Assembly: GCA_030386875.1 (NCBI GenBank)
Contig: CM059569.1
Location: 46,539,842-46,603,841, forward strand
Length of the DNA stretch: 64,000 nt
Direction of reading: 5' to 3'
Source: Morinoia aosen
Lineage: Eukaryota; Arthropoda; Malacostraca; Amphipoda; Talitridae
The translations under genes and the position numbers were made by a program. The notes under the pieces are model-generated. The model was not told the DNA's origin, ran no database searches, and worked only from the letters and a program-made list of their open reading frames with translations. Positions 1 through 10,880 of this stretch are shown here, piece after piece (within the stretch, counting starts at the first letter, position 1; the number at the start of each line of letters is the position of its first letter).

Positions 1-90
1 TATCTGCTGACGTTTGGCTCGGGACTTCTGTAAGACTGCCGCTTGACGTCAGGGCACCTCGTTGTCGCATGTTTAATATAGTGGTGCCCA

Positions 91-430
91 TACCAGTGTG
101 ATAGAGAAAGAAAGAATAAACTACCTTAATTGTACCAGTGTAATAGAGAAAAAAATAATCAACTACCTTAATTACAGTATACCAGTGTAATAGAGAAAGA
201 AAGAATCAACTATCTTAATTATACCAGTATAATAAGGAAAGAAAGAATCAGCTACCCTAATTTTACCAGTTTAATGATGAAAGAAAGAATCAACTACCTC
301 AATTATACCAGTGTAATAGATAAAAGACAAATCAACTACTTTAATTATACCAGTATAATAGGGATAGAAAGAATCAACTACCTTAATTATACCAGCATAA
401 TAGGGAAATAAAGAAACAATAATCTCGTTG
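91..430. repeat. 42-bp tandem array (about 8 units)
   Basis: Units beginning TACCAGTGTAATAGAG recur at 91, 133, 180, 222, 264, 305, 348 and about 390, so spacing is 41-47 bp. Each has an A-rich GAAAGAAAGAATCAACTACC part followed by TTAATTA. Copies differ by a few substitutions, which indicates an old minisatellite. No coding frame runs through it. Confidence 0.9.
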
Positions 431-1384
431 TCACATGCTTACCAAGGTGGTACCACGCACAACTACCTGAAAGCTCATTTTCTACTTAAATAATTATGAA
501 AGAAAGAATCAGTATGCTAGTTGCCTCGTGGTTATTTTTTTGGTCCCAAACACAGTTATCCCGGAGAAATTTTTCCAACGAAATCACTAAGACCTTTTCA
601 AATATTCCTCTTGGAAGAAGTTCTGCAGTGTAAAGTGGTCGCGTTGGTATTTTTAATAAAAATCGTAGATTCTGGATGCTTCACACAGTACTGGTTCCGA
701 TTTCAATACCGTGAGACTCTTTTGTCGTTTTATACCCACGTTTTAATGACGAGATGATAACTAGGTGCATAAAACGATGGCTTGAACCGTTACTAGTCAG
801 CAATTCGACTTTATGAATGGTTCCCATTTTAGTGAAGAGTTTTGAAATCGATGCCTTTAGATAAAAATGCGTTTGAATTTTCACTCACATTATATTTAGG
901 AATAATTTTTATTCTTGGGGTAGTAAAAAGTCGCTTATGGCCACAAAAATGTGTTTCCCAGGAATACATTTTTATTCATTCATATTCATTCCGGATTCAT
1001 TTTTAAAGGCTAAAGCTCACTTATTATTTCAGATCAAAATTGCCCGTAATAACATTAGCCAACAATAAAACTTGCATCAATTTTGAAGTTCATAATTTCA
1101 AAATCCATTGCTGGACAACGTTCGTGAAAACACGTGTTACTTTAAAGAATGTTTTTAAATTTTGCAATAAATTGCCTTAATATTTTTCTTAATCATTTTC
1201 AAGCACATATTTTCTACTTTTGTATTTCATTTTATACTTACAGCTATTTTTGAAAGATTTGCCTCGTGAATAACTACAATTGGTACTCAACCAACTATGA
1301 GAGAAAATCTTAGAAAATCGCGTCTTCTCATTTTACGCTACCGCGTCACACAATCTGCAGCACTAAACTTGAGATAAGAGCCAA
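431..1384. other. AT-rich spacer, nothing recognised
   Basis: Only short, low-complexity open frames are present, the longest about 78 codons on the + strand. I see no domain, RNA gene or repeat that I can support. Confidence 0.5.
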
Positions 1385-1930
1385 TTTTAAATGAATTGGA
1401 ATATGATCTAGATTCAAAATACCAATCAAATTTAAGCGAATTCCAAATACGAGCCCGATTCTAAACGAATCCAAAATACGAACCATATTTTAAACGAATT
1501 CAAAATACGAACCATAGTCTAAACGAATTCCAAATACGAACCATATTCTAAACGAATTCAAAATACGAACCATAGTCTAAACGAATTCCAAATACGAACC
1601 ATATTCTAAAAGAATTCAAAATACGAACCACATTCTAAATGAATCCAAAATACGAACCATATTCTAAACGAATCCAAAATACGAACCATATTCTAAACGA
1701 ATTCAAAATACGAACCATATTTTAAACGAATTCCAAATACGAACCATAGTCTAAACGAATTCCAAATACGAACCATATTCTAAACGAATTCAAAATACGA
1801 ACCACATTCTAAATGAATCCAAAATACGAACCATATTCTAAACGAATCCAAAATACGAACCATATTCTAAACGAATTCAAAATACGAACCATATTCTAAA
1901 CGAATTCAAAATACGAACCATATTCTAAAC
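1385..1930. repeat. 29-bp tandem array, left part
   Basis: About 18 units carry the core CAAAATACGAACCATATTCT followed by AAACGAATT. Variants (CCAAATACG, CACATTCTAAATGAATCC) recur in blocks, suggesting segmental amplification within the array. The array stops abruptly at about 1930, where the retrotransposon frame begins. A diverged remnant of the same family reappears at 8335-8455. Confidence 0.93.
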
Positions 1931-3437
1931 CATACCTGCTAGTATCTCTTGTGAAATCGACTCCAATTGTCGAGAACCTTACGACACTTTGCTGCTAGGT
2001 GATAATATCCTAAGCACGATCAGAAGAAAGGACATCGATCGCTCGTGCTGGATCAAAACTGTTCCATCAGGGCGCTTCGATGACCTTCTCCATACTGTAA
2101 ATTGCATGCCTAGATTTAAAAATCATATACTAAGTTTTGATGGTCTCTGCCACTCGCCCTCAGACCTTGCTCGAATCAAACAACAAATTGTAAGAAAGTA
2201 CGCACTTTCTCGTATTTATATTGCCAATGCTTGCGGTGCAAACGAATTCAACAAAGCGAGGCATTTTTGCAAAAACCTGGGTTTAAACTTGATTCAATTC
2301 CAAACTCACCCAGAAAATGAAAATGGTGACGCACTCAATAACTTTCAATGGCCTCGGACCCAGGAAGAGAACTTCTGTTTTCTTCAACAACTTGCAATGA
2401 AATCAACATTGCGAATCACCGTGCCATATTGTCCTCGTTTCAACAAATGTCAAGCAATAAATGGAATTGTAGATCATTCCAATGAATCGAAAAATTCACG
2501 GAATGAGACAAATAGTCTCACATTAGACTTTGAAAAAGAATATAAGCCTATGCACATCACTGCACATGCTACACCAAATCCTTCAAAATTGATTGCGTCA
2601 TCAAGCAGAGGTCTGAGTAACTCACTCACCCACAGCATGAGGAACGTAAATAAGCCTGAGCCTTTACCTGATTCAATCTCAGACAAATATAATGTCAGTA
2701 CGAAAAATAAATTTGCGTTACTTGCAACAGACACAAATAGTGATTGCGACATGCCCTCCTTTTCAACCAATTCTCAACTTTCCAGTGAGTACGCAGGGAC
2801 CAAGGAAAGTCAAGCGAATACCGATATTCAAAACTATTCCAAAGAAAATCAAATTATTCGAAAAAAATCTGATGCCTCTGCCGGGCCTCCGTCGAACGAC
2901 CAAACTAATACTGCTACCGAAAAATCAACAGTGAATCAAATCTGCACACGCGTTGCACACACACTGGACGACTTAAAACGATCGCTCAAATTGGAGCCTG
3001 CTTACACTGTAGGTGACGGACACTGTCTCCTCCACGCCGTAACGACGCAGCTTGCTTCACAACAAAAATCGAAATGGAATTATATATCTCTGAAAAAAGC
3101 CATCAAAACTGAGAGCTCCAGAAACAAGGACCAGTATGCAAAATTCGTTGACAAGAACAGTGGCAGTTTCGAACAACTCATCGATAAATACATCGATAGA
3201 AAAGTCTTCGATCACGCAGTTGGAGACCTCATACCCCAAATACTTTCTAATGTAACGAGAACACCAATTCACGTATTTGATGAAAGAGACAATGGGATTT
3301 GGAAGACGACAATCTCCCCTACATCAAATGCTCTGATAAACTGTCCTCCGGTAAACATACACCGGAAACAGGACCACTATAGCGCCCTCTTGAAAATGCG
3401 TGATGAAAATCGTGTTGCTCCCTCCCCCATTTTGTGA
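1929..3437 (+). CDS. CR1-like non-LTR element, first block with OTU cysteine protease domain
   Basis: This is the N-terminal coding block of a non-LTR retrotransposon. The frame is open from 1929, just inside the array junction. No ATG occurs before 2106, so the element is probably 5'-truncated or its start is lost. Counting from codon 1989, residues about 335-470 form an OTU-type deubiquitinase/cysteine protease domain: GDGHCLLHAV carries the catalytic Asp-Gly-His-Cys signature and DHYSALL near the end supplies the catalytic His. Both halves of the active site look intact. The middle (about 150-330) is polar, Ser/Asn/Thr-rich and probably disordered. The extreme N-terminus has a hydrophobic strand followed by GDN, faintly like block I of SGNH esterases. 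No zinc knuckle or RRM is visible. The block ends in one TGA, and the same frame then continues into the endonuclease-RT block. Family assignment rests on the downstream RT. Confidence 0.8.
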   Translation, partial: TIPASISCEIDSNCREPYDTLLLGDNILSTIRRKDIDRSCWIKTVPSGRFDDLLHTVNCMPRFKNHILSFDGLCHSPSDLARIKQQIVRKYALSRIYIANACGANEFNKARHFCKNLGLNLIQFQTHPENENGDALNNFQWPRTQEENFCFLQQLAMKSTLRITVPYCPRFNKCQAINGIVDHSNESKNSRNETNSLTLDFEKEYKPMHITAHATPNPSKLIASSSRGLSNSLTHSMRNVNKPEPLPDSISDKYNVSTKNKFALLATDTNSDCDMPSFSTNSQLSSEYAGTKESQANTDIQNYSKENQIIRKKSDASAGPPSNDQTNTATEKSTVNQICTRVAHTLDDLKRSLKLEPAYTVGDGHCLLHAVTTQLASQQKSKWNYISLKKAIKTESSRNKDQYAKFVDKNSGSFEQLIDKYIDRKVFDHAVGDLIPQILSNVTRTPIHVFDERDNGIWKTTISPTSNALINCPPVNIHRKQDHYSALLKMRDENRVAPSPIL

Positions 3438-3440
3438 CTA
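3435..3440 (+). promoter_or_regulatory. In-frame TGA-CTA stop, candidate readthrough site
   Basis: The two coding blocks of the CR1-like element share one frame and are separated by this single stop. TGA followed by CTA is the best-known leaky stop context in animal genes and RNA viruses. The frame stays open on both sides (1929-3434 and 3438-6401). Readthrough is inference; a chance nonsense mutation in a once-fused frame is the main alternative. Confidence 0.5.
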
Positions 3441-6401
3441 AATAACAGTGATCAAATTGAATATGAAGCTGAAATCACAAACAATGAACGCGGCAATAAA
3501 GACCTAGAGACGAATACTAAATGCCCTGCTAGACCTAAAAAATGCAATAACTCCACTAAAGATCTGCCTATTGAGGTAAATAATATCAAAATATTGCACA
3601 TAAATGCTCGCAGCCTCAATGGTAAAATGGATGACGTACGAGTAATGTTGATCACTAACGATATCGATATTTTATGCGTATCTGAAACATGGTTCGATTC
3701 ACGAGTCGAAAGCTCATATCTCAGCATTACCGGGTACAAATTGTACCGTTATGACGGAGTCAAGAGTAAGAGAGGTAGCGGTTCATGCATTTTCATCAAA
3801 GATGTCTACTCTACATCCTTAGTTCCGATAAAAGAAAAATGCGAAGACATAGAAATGGTTTGGCTCAATGTTCAAGTAAACAAACACAAGTCTTTCATTA
3901 TCGGCAGTCTTTACAGACATCCGTCAGCATCTCTTCGTCCAACATTAGATTTCATTGAAAATACGCTTAGATCAATCTCTGCAGCCAAAAAGTCTTTCTA
4001 TGTTTTCGGAGATTTTAACGTGGATCTGACAAATAAAAACAATCAGCTAAGCAAGATGCTGCACAGACTTAATCTTTCTCAAATGGTCCAAGAACCAACG
4101 CGAATTACCAACACTTCTAAAACTCTTCTTGACCTAGCAATTACCAACAATCCCCAAGCAGTACTCAGCACAGAAATCTTACCGTCCTTTTCTGATCACC
4201 ATTCGGTAGAATGCCAAATCAATATTGCAAAAGAGAAACAGAAATCTAGTTACATTAAATATCGCATGAAAAACCACTACTCCCCTGAAATATTTCAAGA
4301 AAAGCTATTAGACAGATGGAGTGAATTTCAAGGCATGGAAAACACCGATGATGTCAATCTACAAGTTTCGCTTTTCAACGAAAATTTCGTATCAGCTCTT
4401 AACGAATGCTCACCTTTCACTACGAAGAAAGTTAAGCCAAGAATTTCTAAATGGATAACAGATGAGATAAAACATTTGAGCAGAGCTAAAAGAAATTTGC
4501 AGCGTGAGTACAAACTGAATAAATCAGACAGTACGCGTCGAAAATTATATAAAGATCATGAGAAGATCCTACGAAGAAAAGTTAAGGAAGCAAAACGGGA
4601 CTACTTCCACAAAGAACTCTTGGCGGCAAAACAAAACCCTAAAAGAACTTGGGAAATCATTAGAGAAGCTGCTCAGTATAAAAATTCAGACTGCAAAAGC
4701 ACTTTCGACAACCCCTCAGAAAAGGCGAATGACTTTAACACTTTCTTCTCAAAAGTTGGCGAAGATGTTTTCAATGAAGTATCCAGGACAGTTTCAGACA
4801 CATCTACAGAGGCAAATCAGAGCGATGTTTCATCCCCAAATAGTAGCAACAAGTGGAGACCAAAGCCAGTTGGCGTCATAGAGATACGAAAAATCTTATA
4901 CTCACTAAAGAATACTAAAGCGACGGGACATGATGGCATAAGCCTCCAACATATAAAAGACAGCTTCCCTGTCACAGCACCCTTTATTCGCTTGATAATA
5001 AATACATCTATTGTCACAAAAAAGTTTCCCGATCAATGGAAACTATCCATAATTAAGCCATTACATAAATCTGGTGATATCGACATAGCGTCAAACTACA
5101 GACCCATCAATCTCCTGCCTGTTATGTCCAAAATATTAGAAAAAGTAATAACAAACCAGCTCTCGTCTTACATAGACGAGTCACATCTACTGCATCGCAA
5201 TCAATATGCTTACAGGAGGAATACCAGTACTCAGGACGCCCTGTTAAACATAACAGAAAAAATTTACAATGATATTGACCAAAAAAAATTAACTCTCTTA
5301 CTATTGCTTGATCTCTCCAAAGCTTTCGACAGTGTTGAGCATAAGAAACTTCTACAAAAAATTTCAAACCTCAGAATAGACACTCAGTGGTTTGAAAGCT
5401 ACCTACGAAACCGCTCTCATGCAGTGTGCTTGAATAACAAAATGTCATCATTCATACCAAATAATTTTGGCGTTCCTCAAGGTTCAATCATCGGCCCACT
5501 CCTATTTTCAATTTTCATCAATGATTTCCCCACCATGCCGGCAAACACAAAAATCTCAATGTATGCTGATGACGTGCAAATTGCCATGACAAGCTCAACA
5601 GCGGATTTAAAAGAAACACAAGCCAACGCTGAAAACCTTCTGAGAAATCTGAAATTGTGGTATGACCATAATGGCCTCAAACTTAACGCAAGTAAAACGC
5701 AATGCATTATTTTTGGATCACAGAATGCGACTGAAAATTTACCACCATTCAAGCTAACATTTGGAGACGATACAATTAAACCAGTCGATAAGGTTAAAAA
5801 TCTGGGTGTTTGGTTTGACAAAAATATGACTTTCAATTCACACGTCGAAACAATGTGCAACAAAATTAACGGAACCTTAATGTTCTTTCATCGTATAAAG
5901 AACACACTTGACGAAAAATCTAGATTATTAGTGATTCAGTCTTTAGTTTTATCGCGTCTGGACTACTGCAGTCTTGTTTGGGGAGACTTACCTAAATGCC
6001 GTCAGGAAGAGTTGCAAAAATGTCTAAACTTTGCCGCCAAAGTATTATGCAAAGGAAATTTCAATAAATACGATCATGTCACCCCTCTTTTAAGAAAACT
6101 CGACTGGATCCCAATACCGAACAGATTGATGATCCATAAAGCTCGACGAGTATTCTCCTCTCTGTACCTCCCCCAAAGTAATGCAGAGGTGGTAAAATTT
6201 TTTCCATCTAATATCCCAAACGAAAGACCAAACCGGAGGAACGATGTTTTAGTCAGTTACCGTTCATCTAACGTGGGACAAAAAGCTCTCTCAGTTTCTG
6301 GAGCTTTTTTGTGGAACAAGCTTCCCCAGCATATCAAAAACTCTAAAACTGGAAAAGAATTTAGAGTAAATGTGTCACGTCATTTTGCATCTCTGTCATA
6401 G
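3438..6401 (+). CDS. CR1-like non-LTR element, endonuclease-reverse transcriptase
   Basis: Polyprotein block for target-primed reverse transcription. The frame is open from the codon after the TGA. The first conserved motif, HINARSLNGKMDD, starts near 3597, so a separate ATG start is not obvious. An APE-type endonuclease covers about 3594-4240 (SETWFDS, GDFNVDL, SDHHSVEC). The reverse transcriptase follows, with NYRPINLLPV, LLDLSKAFDSVEH, GVPQGSIIGPLLF and the catalytic MYADDVQIA near 5560-5585. A conserved C-terminal region ends in a typical short basic tail. There is no frameshift or internal stop over nearly 1000 codons, so this copy is young or constrained. Motif style fits the CR1/L2/Rex/Daphne group; the exact clade needs a tree. 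The 3' UTR follows, with AATAAA at 6705-6710. Confidence 0.9.
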   Translation, partial: LNNSDQIEYEAEITNNERGNKDLETNTKCPARPKKCNNSTKDLPIEVNNIKILHINARSLNGKMDDVRVMLITNDIDILCVSETWFDSRVESSYLSITGYKLYRYDGVKSKRGSGSCIFIKDVYSTSLVPIKEKCEDIEMVWLNVQVNKHKSFIIGSLYRHPSASLRPTLDFIENTLRSISAAKKSFYVFGDFNVDLTNKNNQLSKMLHRLNLSQMVQEPTRITNTSKTLLDLAITNNPQAVLSTEILPSFSDHHSVECQINIAKEKQKSSYIKYRMKNHYSPEIFQEKLLDRWSEFQGMENTDDVNLQVSLFNENFVSALNECSPFTTKKVKPRISKWITDEIKHLSRAKRNLQREYKLNKSDSTRRKLYKDHEKILRRKVKEAKRDYFHKELLAAKQNPKRTWEIIREAAQYKNSDCKSTFDNPSEKANDFNTFFSKVGEDVFNEVSRTVSDTSTEANQSDVSSPNSSNKWRPKPVGVIEIRKILYSLKNTKATGHDGISLQHIKDSFPVTAPFIRLIINTSIVTKKFPDQWKLSIIKPLHKSGDIDIASNYRPINLLPVMSKILEKVITNQLSSYIDESHLLHRNQYAYRRNTSTQDALLNITEKIYNDIDQKKLTLLLLLDLSKAFDSVEHKKLLQKISNLRIDTQWFESYLRNRSHAVCLNNKMSSFIPNNFGVPQGSIIGPLLFSIFINDFPTMPANTKISMYADDVQIAMTSSTADLKETQANAENLLRNLKLWYDHNGLKLNASKTQCIIFGSQNATENLPPFKLTFGDDTIKPVDKVKNLGVWFDKNMTFNSHVETMCNKINGTLMFFHRIKNTLDEKSRLLVIQSLVLSRLDYCSLVWGDLPKCRQEELQKCLNFAAKVLCKGNFNKYDHVTPLLRKLDWIPIPNRLMIHKARRVFSSLYLPQSNAEVVKFFPSNIPNERPNRRNDVLVSYRSSNVGQKALSVSGAFLWNKLPQHIKNSKTGKEFRVNVSRHFASLS

Positions 6402-6740
6402 AGCCTGCAGCATCTCGGTGTGAACTTCCCGTCTATCAGAAAATTTAATTTTTCCTGAAATTTCTGTTTGAAATTTAGAAACTATTTCATTTTACGTTTG
6501 CTAAGCGATTCGTATATTCATCTTACTTATTTCTGTCGACAACAATGAGCACCACAGCCGTCAGTTCAGTGCAGCAGAACGAACGTTCTTTCCATAATTA
6601 GGAGTATTTCCTCATCTTTATTTTGTTATTTCTTTCTCTTTTCTGTATTAATATTTAACTCCCGTATGACAAATATACCATGAAATACATTTTGTGTGTA
6701 CACCAATAAACAGGTTTATAGATGTGAGGGTTGTGCAAAG
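6402..6740 (+). other. Probable 3' UTR of the CR1-like element
   Basis: Non-coding sequence follows the RT stop. It holds a polyadenylation-type AATAAA at 6705-6710. No poly(A) or clear short-repeat tail is visible, so the exact 3' end of the element cannot be fixed; it probably lies near 6720-6750. Confidence 0.5.
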
Positions 6741-7834
6741 ATTATAATGAATTAAATTTTTGGCTAACGTTGTCTCGCTATTTCAAAATCATTCTCGAAG
6801 AAGTTTTCAATCGATTTTCGGCTGAGCTGGGGGGAAAGGGGTAATTTAAGCATTGCATTTAGTCTTTTTATTTTTTATTTTTTTCCGTGCGTTCAGCGCA
6901 CACTAGCACTGAACTTTCAGATCGGAAAAAACTCTAAATTTCTGTAATTAAATTTATCACTTTGGATCAAAGCCTAATCTACCTATACGTGCCAAAGTTT
7001 GTGAATATTCACCACTCAGATGGGATATCCGGCCTCAATGTTACTCCATTTTATCCCACGTACACATGTCCGTATAATGCTGAAGAGTTGTGTTGCTTCT
7101 TGCCTATAACCTGATTTTTCTTAAAAAATTTCTGTGAAGAAATTAAAAACCAGTTCATTTTTATGTTTTTCGAAGTCTTCTTTTCCTTTTAGTTATTTTT
7201 TTGCGAAAAATTTCTAAGGATTACAGTGAGCTCAACTGTCATTTTCTGTGTAGTAGATGGTAGGTTGCTTTTATCTTTTATTTTATATATTTATTTTTTC
7301 TAATATTTCATTCTCAATAAGTATACATATTAATATGTGTGTATACGTGTGTAGGTATATATATGTATCTACATATATAGATATACATGTTTCTATTTCA
7401 TTTCTTTACGCAAAAACCATCCGGTTAATAAATTTTATTGCACTAGCGAAATGATTAAAAAATAGATCTATCACTTCCCCAGAGGGCGTTTCTGTGAATC
7501 GGATTAATGTCAAATACAATTAATTAAATAAAGTGCAATTTGAGCATATGAATCGTAGTAAAATTATCTTTCTGTCCGTATGTTGTACAAGCTATGAATT
7601 TTGATATTGAGTATGTACTTGTTTACCCATTTCTACCAATATTTTGTAGATATTTGTCAATCATGAGTAGTAACCGGCTTACACTGTATCTCTATTTTAT
7701 CCCATGTACCCATGTCCACATGATATTGTGGTGAATATCGAGAAGATATGAAATATGTTTTTGGTGGTGATTGGGCTTTGCATATTTTTAGGGCATATTT
7801 TTCATTTCTCATTCAACTACCCTTGACAGAGATA
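6741..7834. other. AT-rich spacer with a short duplicated motif
   Basis: A motif around ATTTTATCCCACGTACACAT occurs near 7045-7075 and again, slightly diverged, near 7690-7720 (ATTTTATCCCATGTACCCAT). A TATATA/ACATAT-rich patch lies at 7325-7395. No gene is recognised. Confidence 0.45.
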
Positions 7835-8248
7835 GACTATTGGCACGCCACGTATGGTTTGTCTATTAGTACGCCGCTTATATTTTGTCTATTAATCTGC
7901 CTCGTATGGCCTATCTATATGTACACCTCTGATAGCTTGTCTATTAGTACACCTCGTATAGTTTGCCTGTTATTATGCCTCGTATGGCTTATCTATTTGT
8001 ACACCTTGGATGGTTTGTCAATTAGTACTCCTAGTATAGAACTTTTGTTAGACTACTGGCACACCACGAATGGTTTGTCTATTAGTACGCCTCGTATATT
8101 TTGTCAATTAATATGCCTCGTATGGTCTATCTACTTGTACACCTCTAATAGTTTGTCTATTAGTACACCTCGATTATTATGCCTCATATGGCTTATCTAC
8201 TTGTACACCTCGGATGGTTTGTCAATTAGTACTCCTCGTATGAAACAT
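7835..8248. repeat. 26-28-bp tandem array
   Basis: Degenerate units around TTTGTCTATTAGTACGCCTC and GGCTTATCTACTTGTACACC alternate. A 169-codon + frame (7748-8257) spans the array, giving repeats such as GLSIST and CLVWLIYLYTS. It is most likely open only because the repeat lacks stops in that frame. No start context or domain supports a gene. Confidence 0.8.
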
Positions 8249-8334
8249 TTGTTTTAGGATGTCCTATATTAAGAAACTTTTAAAAGCCAATATGTTGGCA
8301 TGTATCTCATGTTACAACTTGGAAATACACATTT

Positions 8335-8455
8335 TTCTAAACGAACTCAAGATACGAGCCGGATTCTAAACGAACTCAAGAAACGAGAATGGATTCTAAG
8401 CGAATTCAAAAAACGAGCCGGATTCTAGGGGAATTAAAAAGAAACGAGCCGAAAT
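8335..8455. repeat. 29-bp array, right remnant
   Basis: Four diverged units of the form AAACGAACTCAAGATACGAG followed by CCGGATTCT match the family at 1385-1930. Together the two blocks bracket the CR1-like element and the 26-bp array. Confidence 0.75.
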
Positions 8456-10605
8456 CAAAATGAGAGCTGATGTAATAAAATTAAATGGCGACAGAGAATC
8501 CTGTTTAGGTTTTTCCTTTTATATTAGTGAACAATATGCTTTTCAACTCGAGGAATCTTTGTACTTCCAGCACCGTTATCATTTACTATAGGTGTTAATC
8601 ATTAAACTGAAGTTCTATGTTCAAATTAAAGTTAATGTAAATTTTTGTAAGCAGTTTTGAAAATAGAAAACATGAACTGGATCGTGCCTTCATTTAGCTT
8701 CGATTAAGTATTTATGAAAATTGAGTGTGTGACTGCTCGTCGACCAGCAGCATGAAGAAAATTCTCTACGCGTGTGCCGGCGGCTCAAGTCACGGTCAAA
8801 GTGTTAAAAATAAACTTTCACTCTAAAATTAAAATTGTAAAAATAAGCATCGAATCTTGAGTGAACCAATTCATTGATCAGTCTAGTGTACAACTAAGTT
8901 AATTGAATTCGGTCAAACAAATTGTACACCTTAGAATAGCGTTGATGATTGGATGCCCCAGAAGACGCTGAAATTATTCGGGCCCACAAGCAGCTATACT
9001 CAAATGTGACCATTACTCGAGAAACATTCTACTACTGTATCGCTTGTGGTGAATAAATTGTTTAAATAAATAACCCTCGCAGTCTGAGCACACTGATGTG
9101 CTGTGTGTAGTTGCAGAGCCTCATTTCGTACCTCCCAAGAAGTTCGCTTTCCCGTAAAAGATGAAAGTATTCTTCACATGAATTTGGAATAAAAGCACTC
9201 CTGGAGTATGACTTGGCCAGTGTAAGAATTTCATCGACTCCATAATTCTCCCGAAATGTACCATCTAGAATTGAAGTCGTCGACCTGGCGAAAGGAACCG
9301 AAGATTTATTCTATTGAACCTCGCTGATCAGATCAATTTTTGGAGCACGAGCAGATTGCCTGCTCTGGATTTCGGAGCCTTGCGTAAACAAGCCTCAGAT
9401 GTATGGCAGTCTATTCTAGTAATGAACACATGTTAATTCTATGGACTGGTAAGAAAAACAACTGTATTGGAATTATTTTGGAATTATTTAGTGGTGAACG
9501 TGTCTGACTGCGGAACTTCAGTCTGCTATGGTCAGGGGATAAAAAAATAGGATCCAGTGACCTACAAATGTCTTCAGAAGCAATAATAGAAATCGCCAGA
9601 CGTTGCTTAGCACAAGAAACAAACCTCTCCTCTGGAGTGGAGAAAATTGGACTCCTTTTTGATGCTCCAAAATCCCCTACTCAACCACAACAATGATAGA
9701 AATACGATGTATACTTCACATGTATGATAAAAAGGAGAATCCGTGTAAAAATGCTTATTTTGACTCTGGCTCTTCGTTTTATCTTTCCCACGAGGTTCCA
9801 CATGAATCGACCAATTGGAAATATAACGCACTTGATATTTAGTATAAAATGTTGTAAATAAACGAACCGGTGATATGGTACAAGTTCCAGAATAAGTTGG
9901 TGTTTCACTGCAACATATTTAGTAGGGCCCTACTGTATCACAGACAGCATGAGAAACCAACATTCAGACATCAAAACCCCAAGACATCTTAAAAACTAAA
10001 GTCAAGAAATAAGTAGGAAAGGATTCCCACGTAAATCAAAACTAACTGCATTCTAATCTCGACAACCAAACCTTTTGGCCTATCTTACCTGCTTATCAGA
10101 AACTGATTATAATTTGCCGCAAATTTCTCGAACGTATAAACAAAAACAGCAATAAGTTCTCTATGTAATTTGAAAAAGATACATCACCAACGAAATATTT
10201 TTCCACATTTGTAACAAAAATTTCGGGACTTCAAGACCTGTGGCGCTGTATTATTGTCCAAAAGAGGGCTAATGCTGCAATATTTTCTACACGGAATTCA
10301 CCGAGATTTAATTCACCGAAATTAAATACGAAGTGAAATACGAGATTAAATTCGTTAAATTCACCGGAATCCCTGAGATTAAATTCGACTCCTCCGATCT
10401 CGTTCGATTGCGCCCGAGAATTATGAGCTCGAGAGAACACGAGTCTCAGCTCGGTCTCTTGTAACGGTCTGCTGTACTGCAGGGAAACATTACTCTGTTT
10501 CATTCTTTAGTCTGCAGGCTCGGCCATCCATTTGTGCGGGACAAATTAATGAAAGCGAAGAGAAGACGGACGGCCACCCTCCGGCCTGTATTGTACGATT
10601 TCGTT
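8456..10605. other. No gene recognised
   Basis: Short open frames only (up to 90 codons). A patch at 10290-10390 is a degenerate mix of GATTAAATTC and TTCACCGA words. Nothing else is supported. Confidence 0.45.
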
Positions 10606-10610
10606 ACATC

Positions 10611-10880
10611 TTATTGTGCTCGTCGTAGCCGTGTGGTTGAAGAACCCACCCTTCCGTGATGGTGTCGAGGGTTCGAATCCCGGCGCTGGGTAGCGACTTT
10701 CTCCGAGGGGTATCGGAGAAAAACTAAATCACAATACCCCACTCTACCCAGGTGTCTGAAATGGATGCTGGTCTTGACCGGGGAAACCGTCATGGCGTCC
10801 TGGTGTTAGTTATAAGACATTTGAAAATCCAATGAACAAGGTGATATGTATCAGGCTTGAATGGAAATAAAGCATCCTTA
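10611..10880 (+). mobile_element. tRNA-derived SINE
   Basis: A degenerate tRNA head carries a box-A-like TAGCCGTGTGGTTGA at 10626-10640 and a perfect box B, GGTTCGAATCCC, at 10670-10681, spaced as in a tRNA gene. The cloverleaf does not close: the acceptor arms do not pair. A non-tRNA body follows with CCCCACTCTACCCAGGTGTC, ending in an A-rich GAATGGAAATAAAG. This is the usual SINE plan: internal Pol III promoter, unrelated body, tail. No second copy is in the window and no target duplication was found, so the ends are approximate. Confidence 0.72.

Noticed and set aside
7748-8257. A 169-codon protein gene
   Set aside because: The frame is a translated 26-bp tandem array with no domain or reliable start.
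10611-10700. A tRNA gene
   Set aside because: Box A and box B are present but the acceptor stem does not pair and a non-tRNA body follows, so a SINE fits better.
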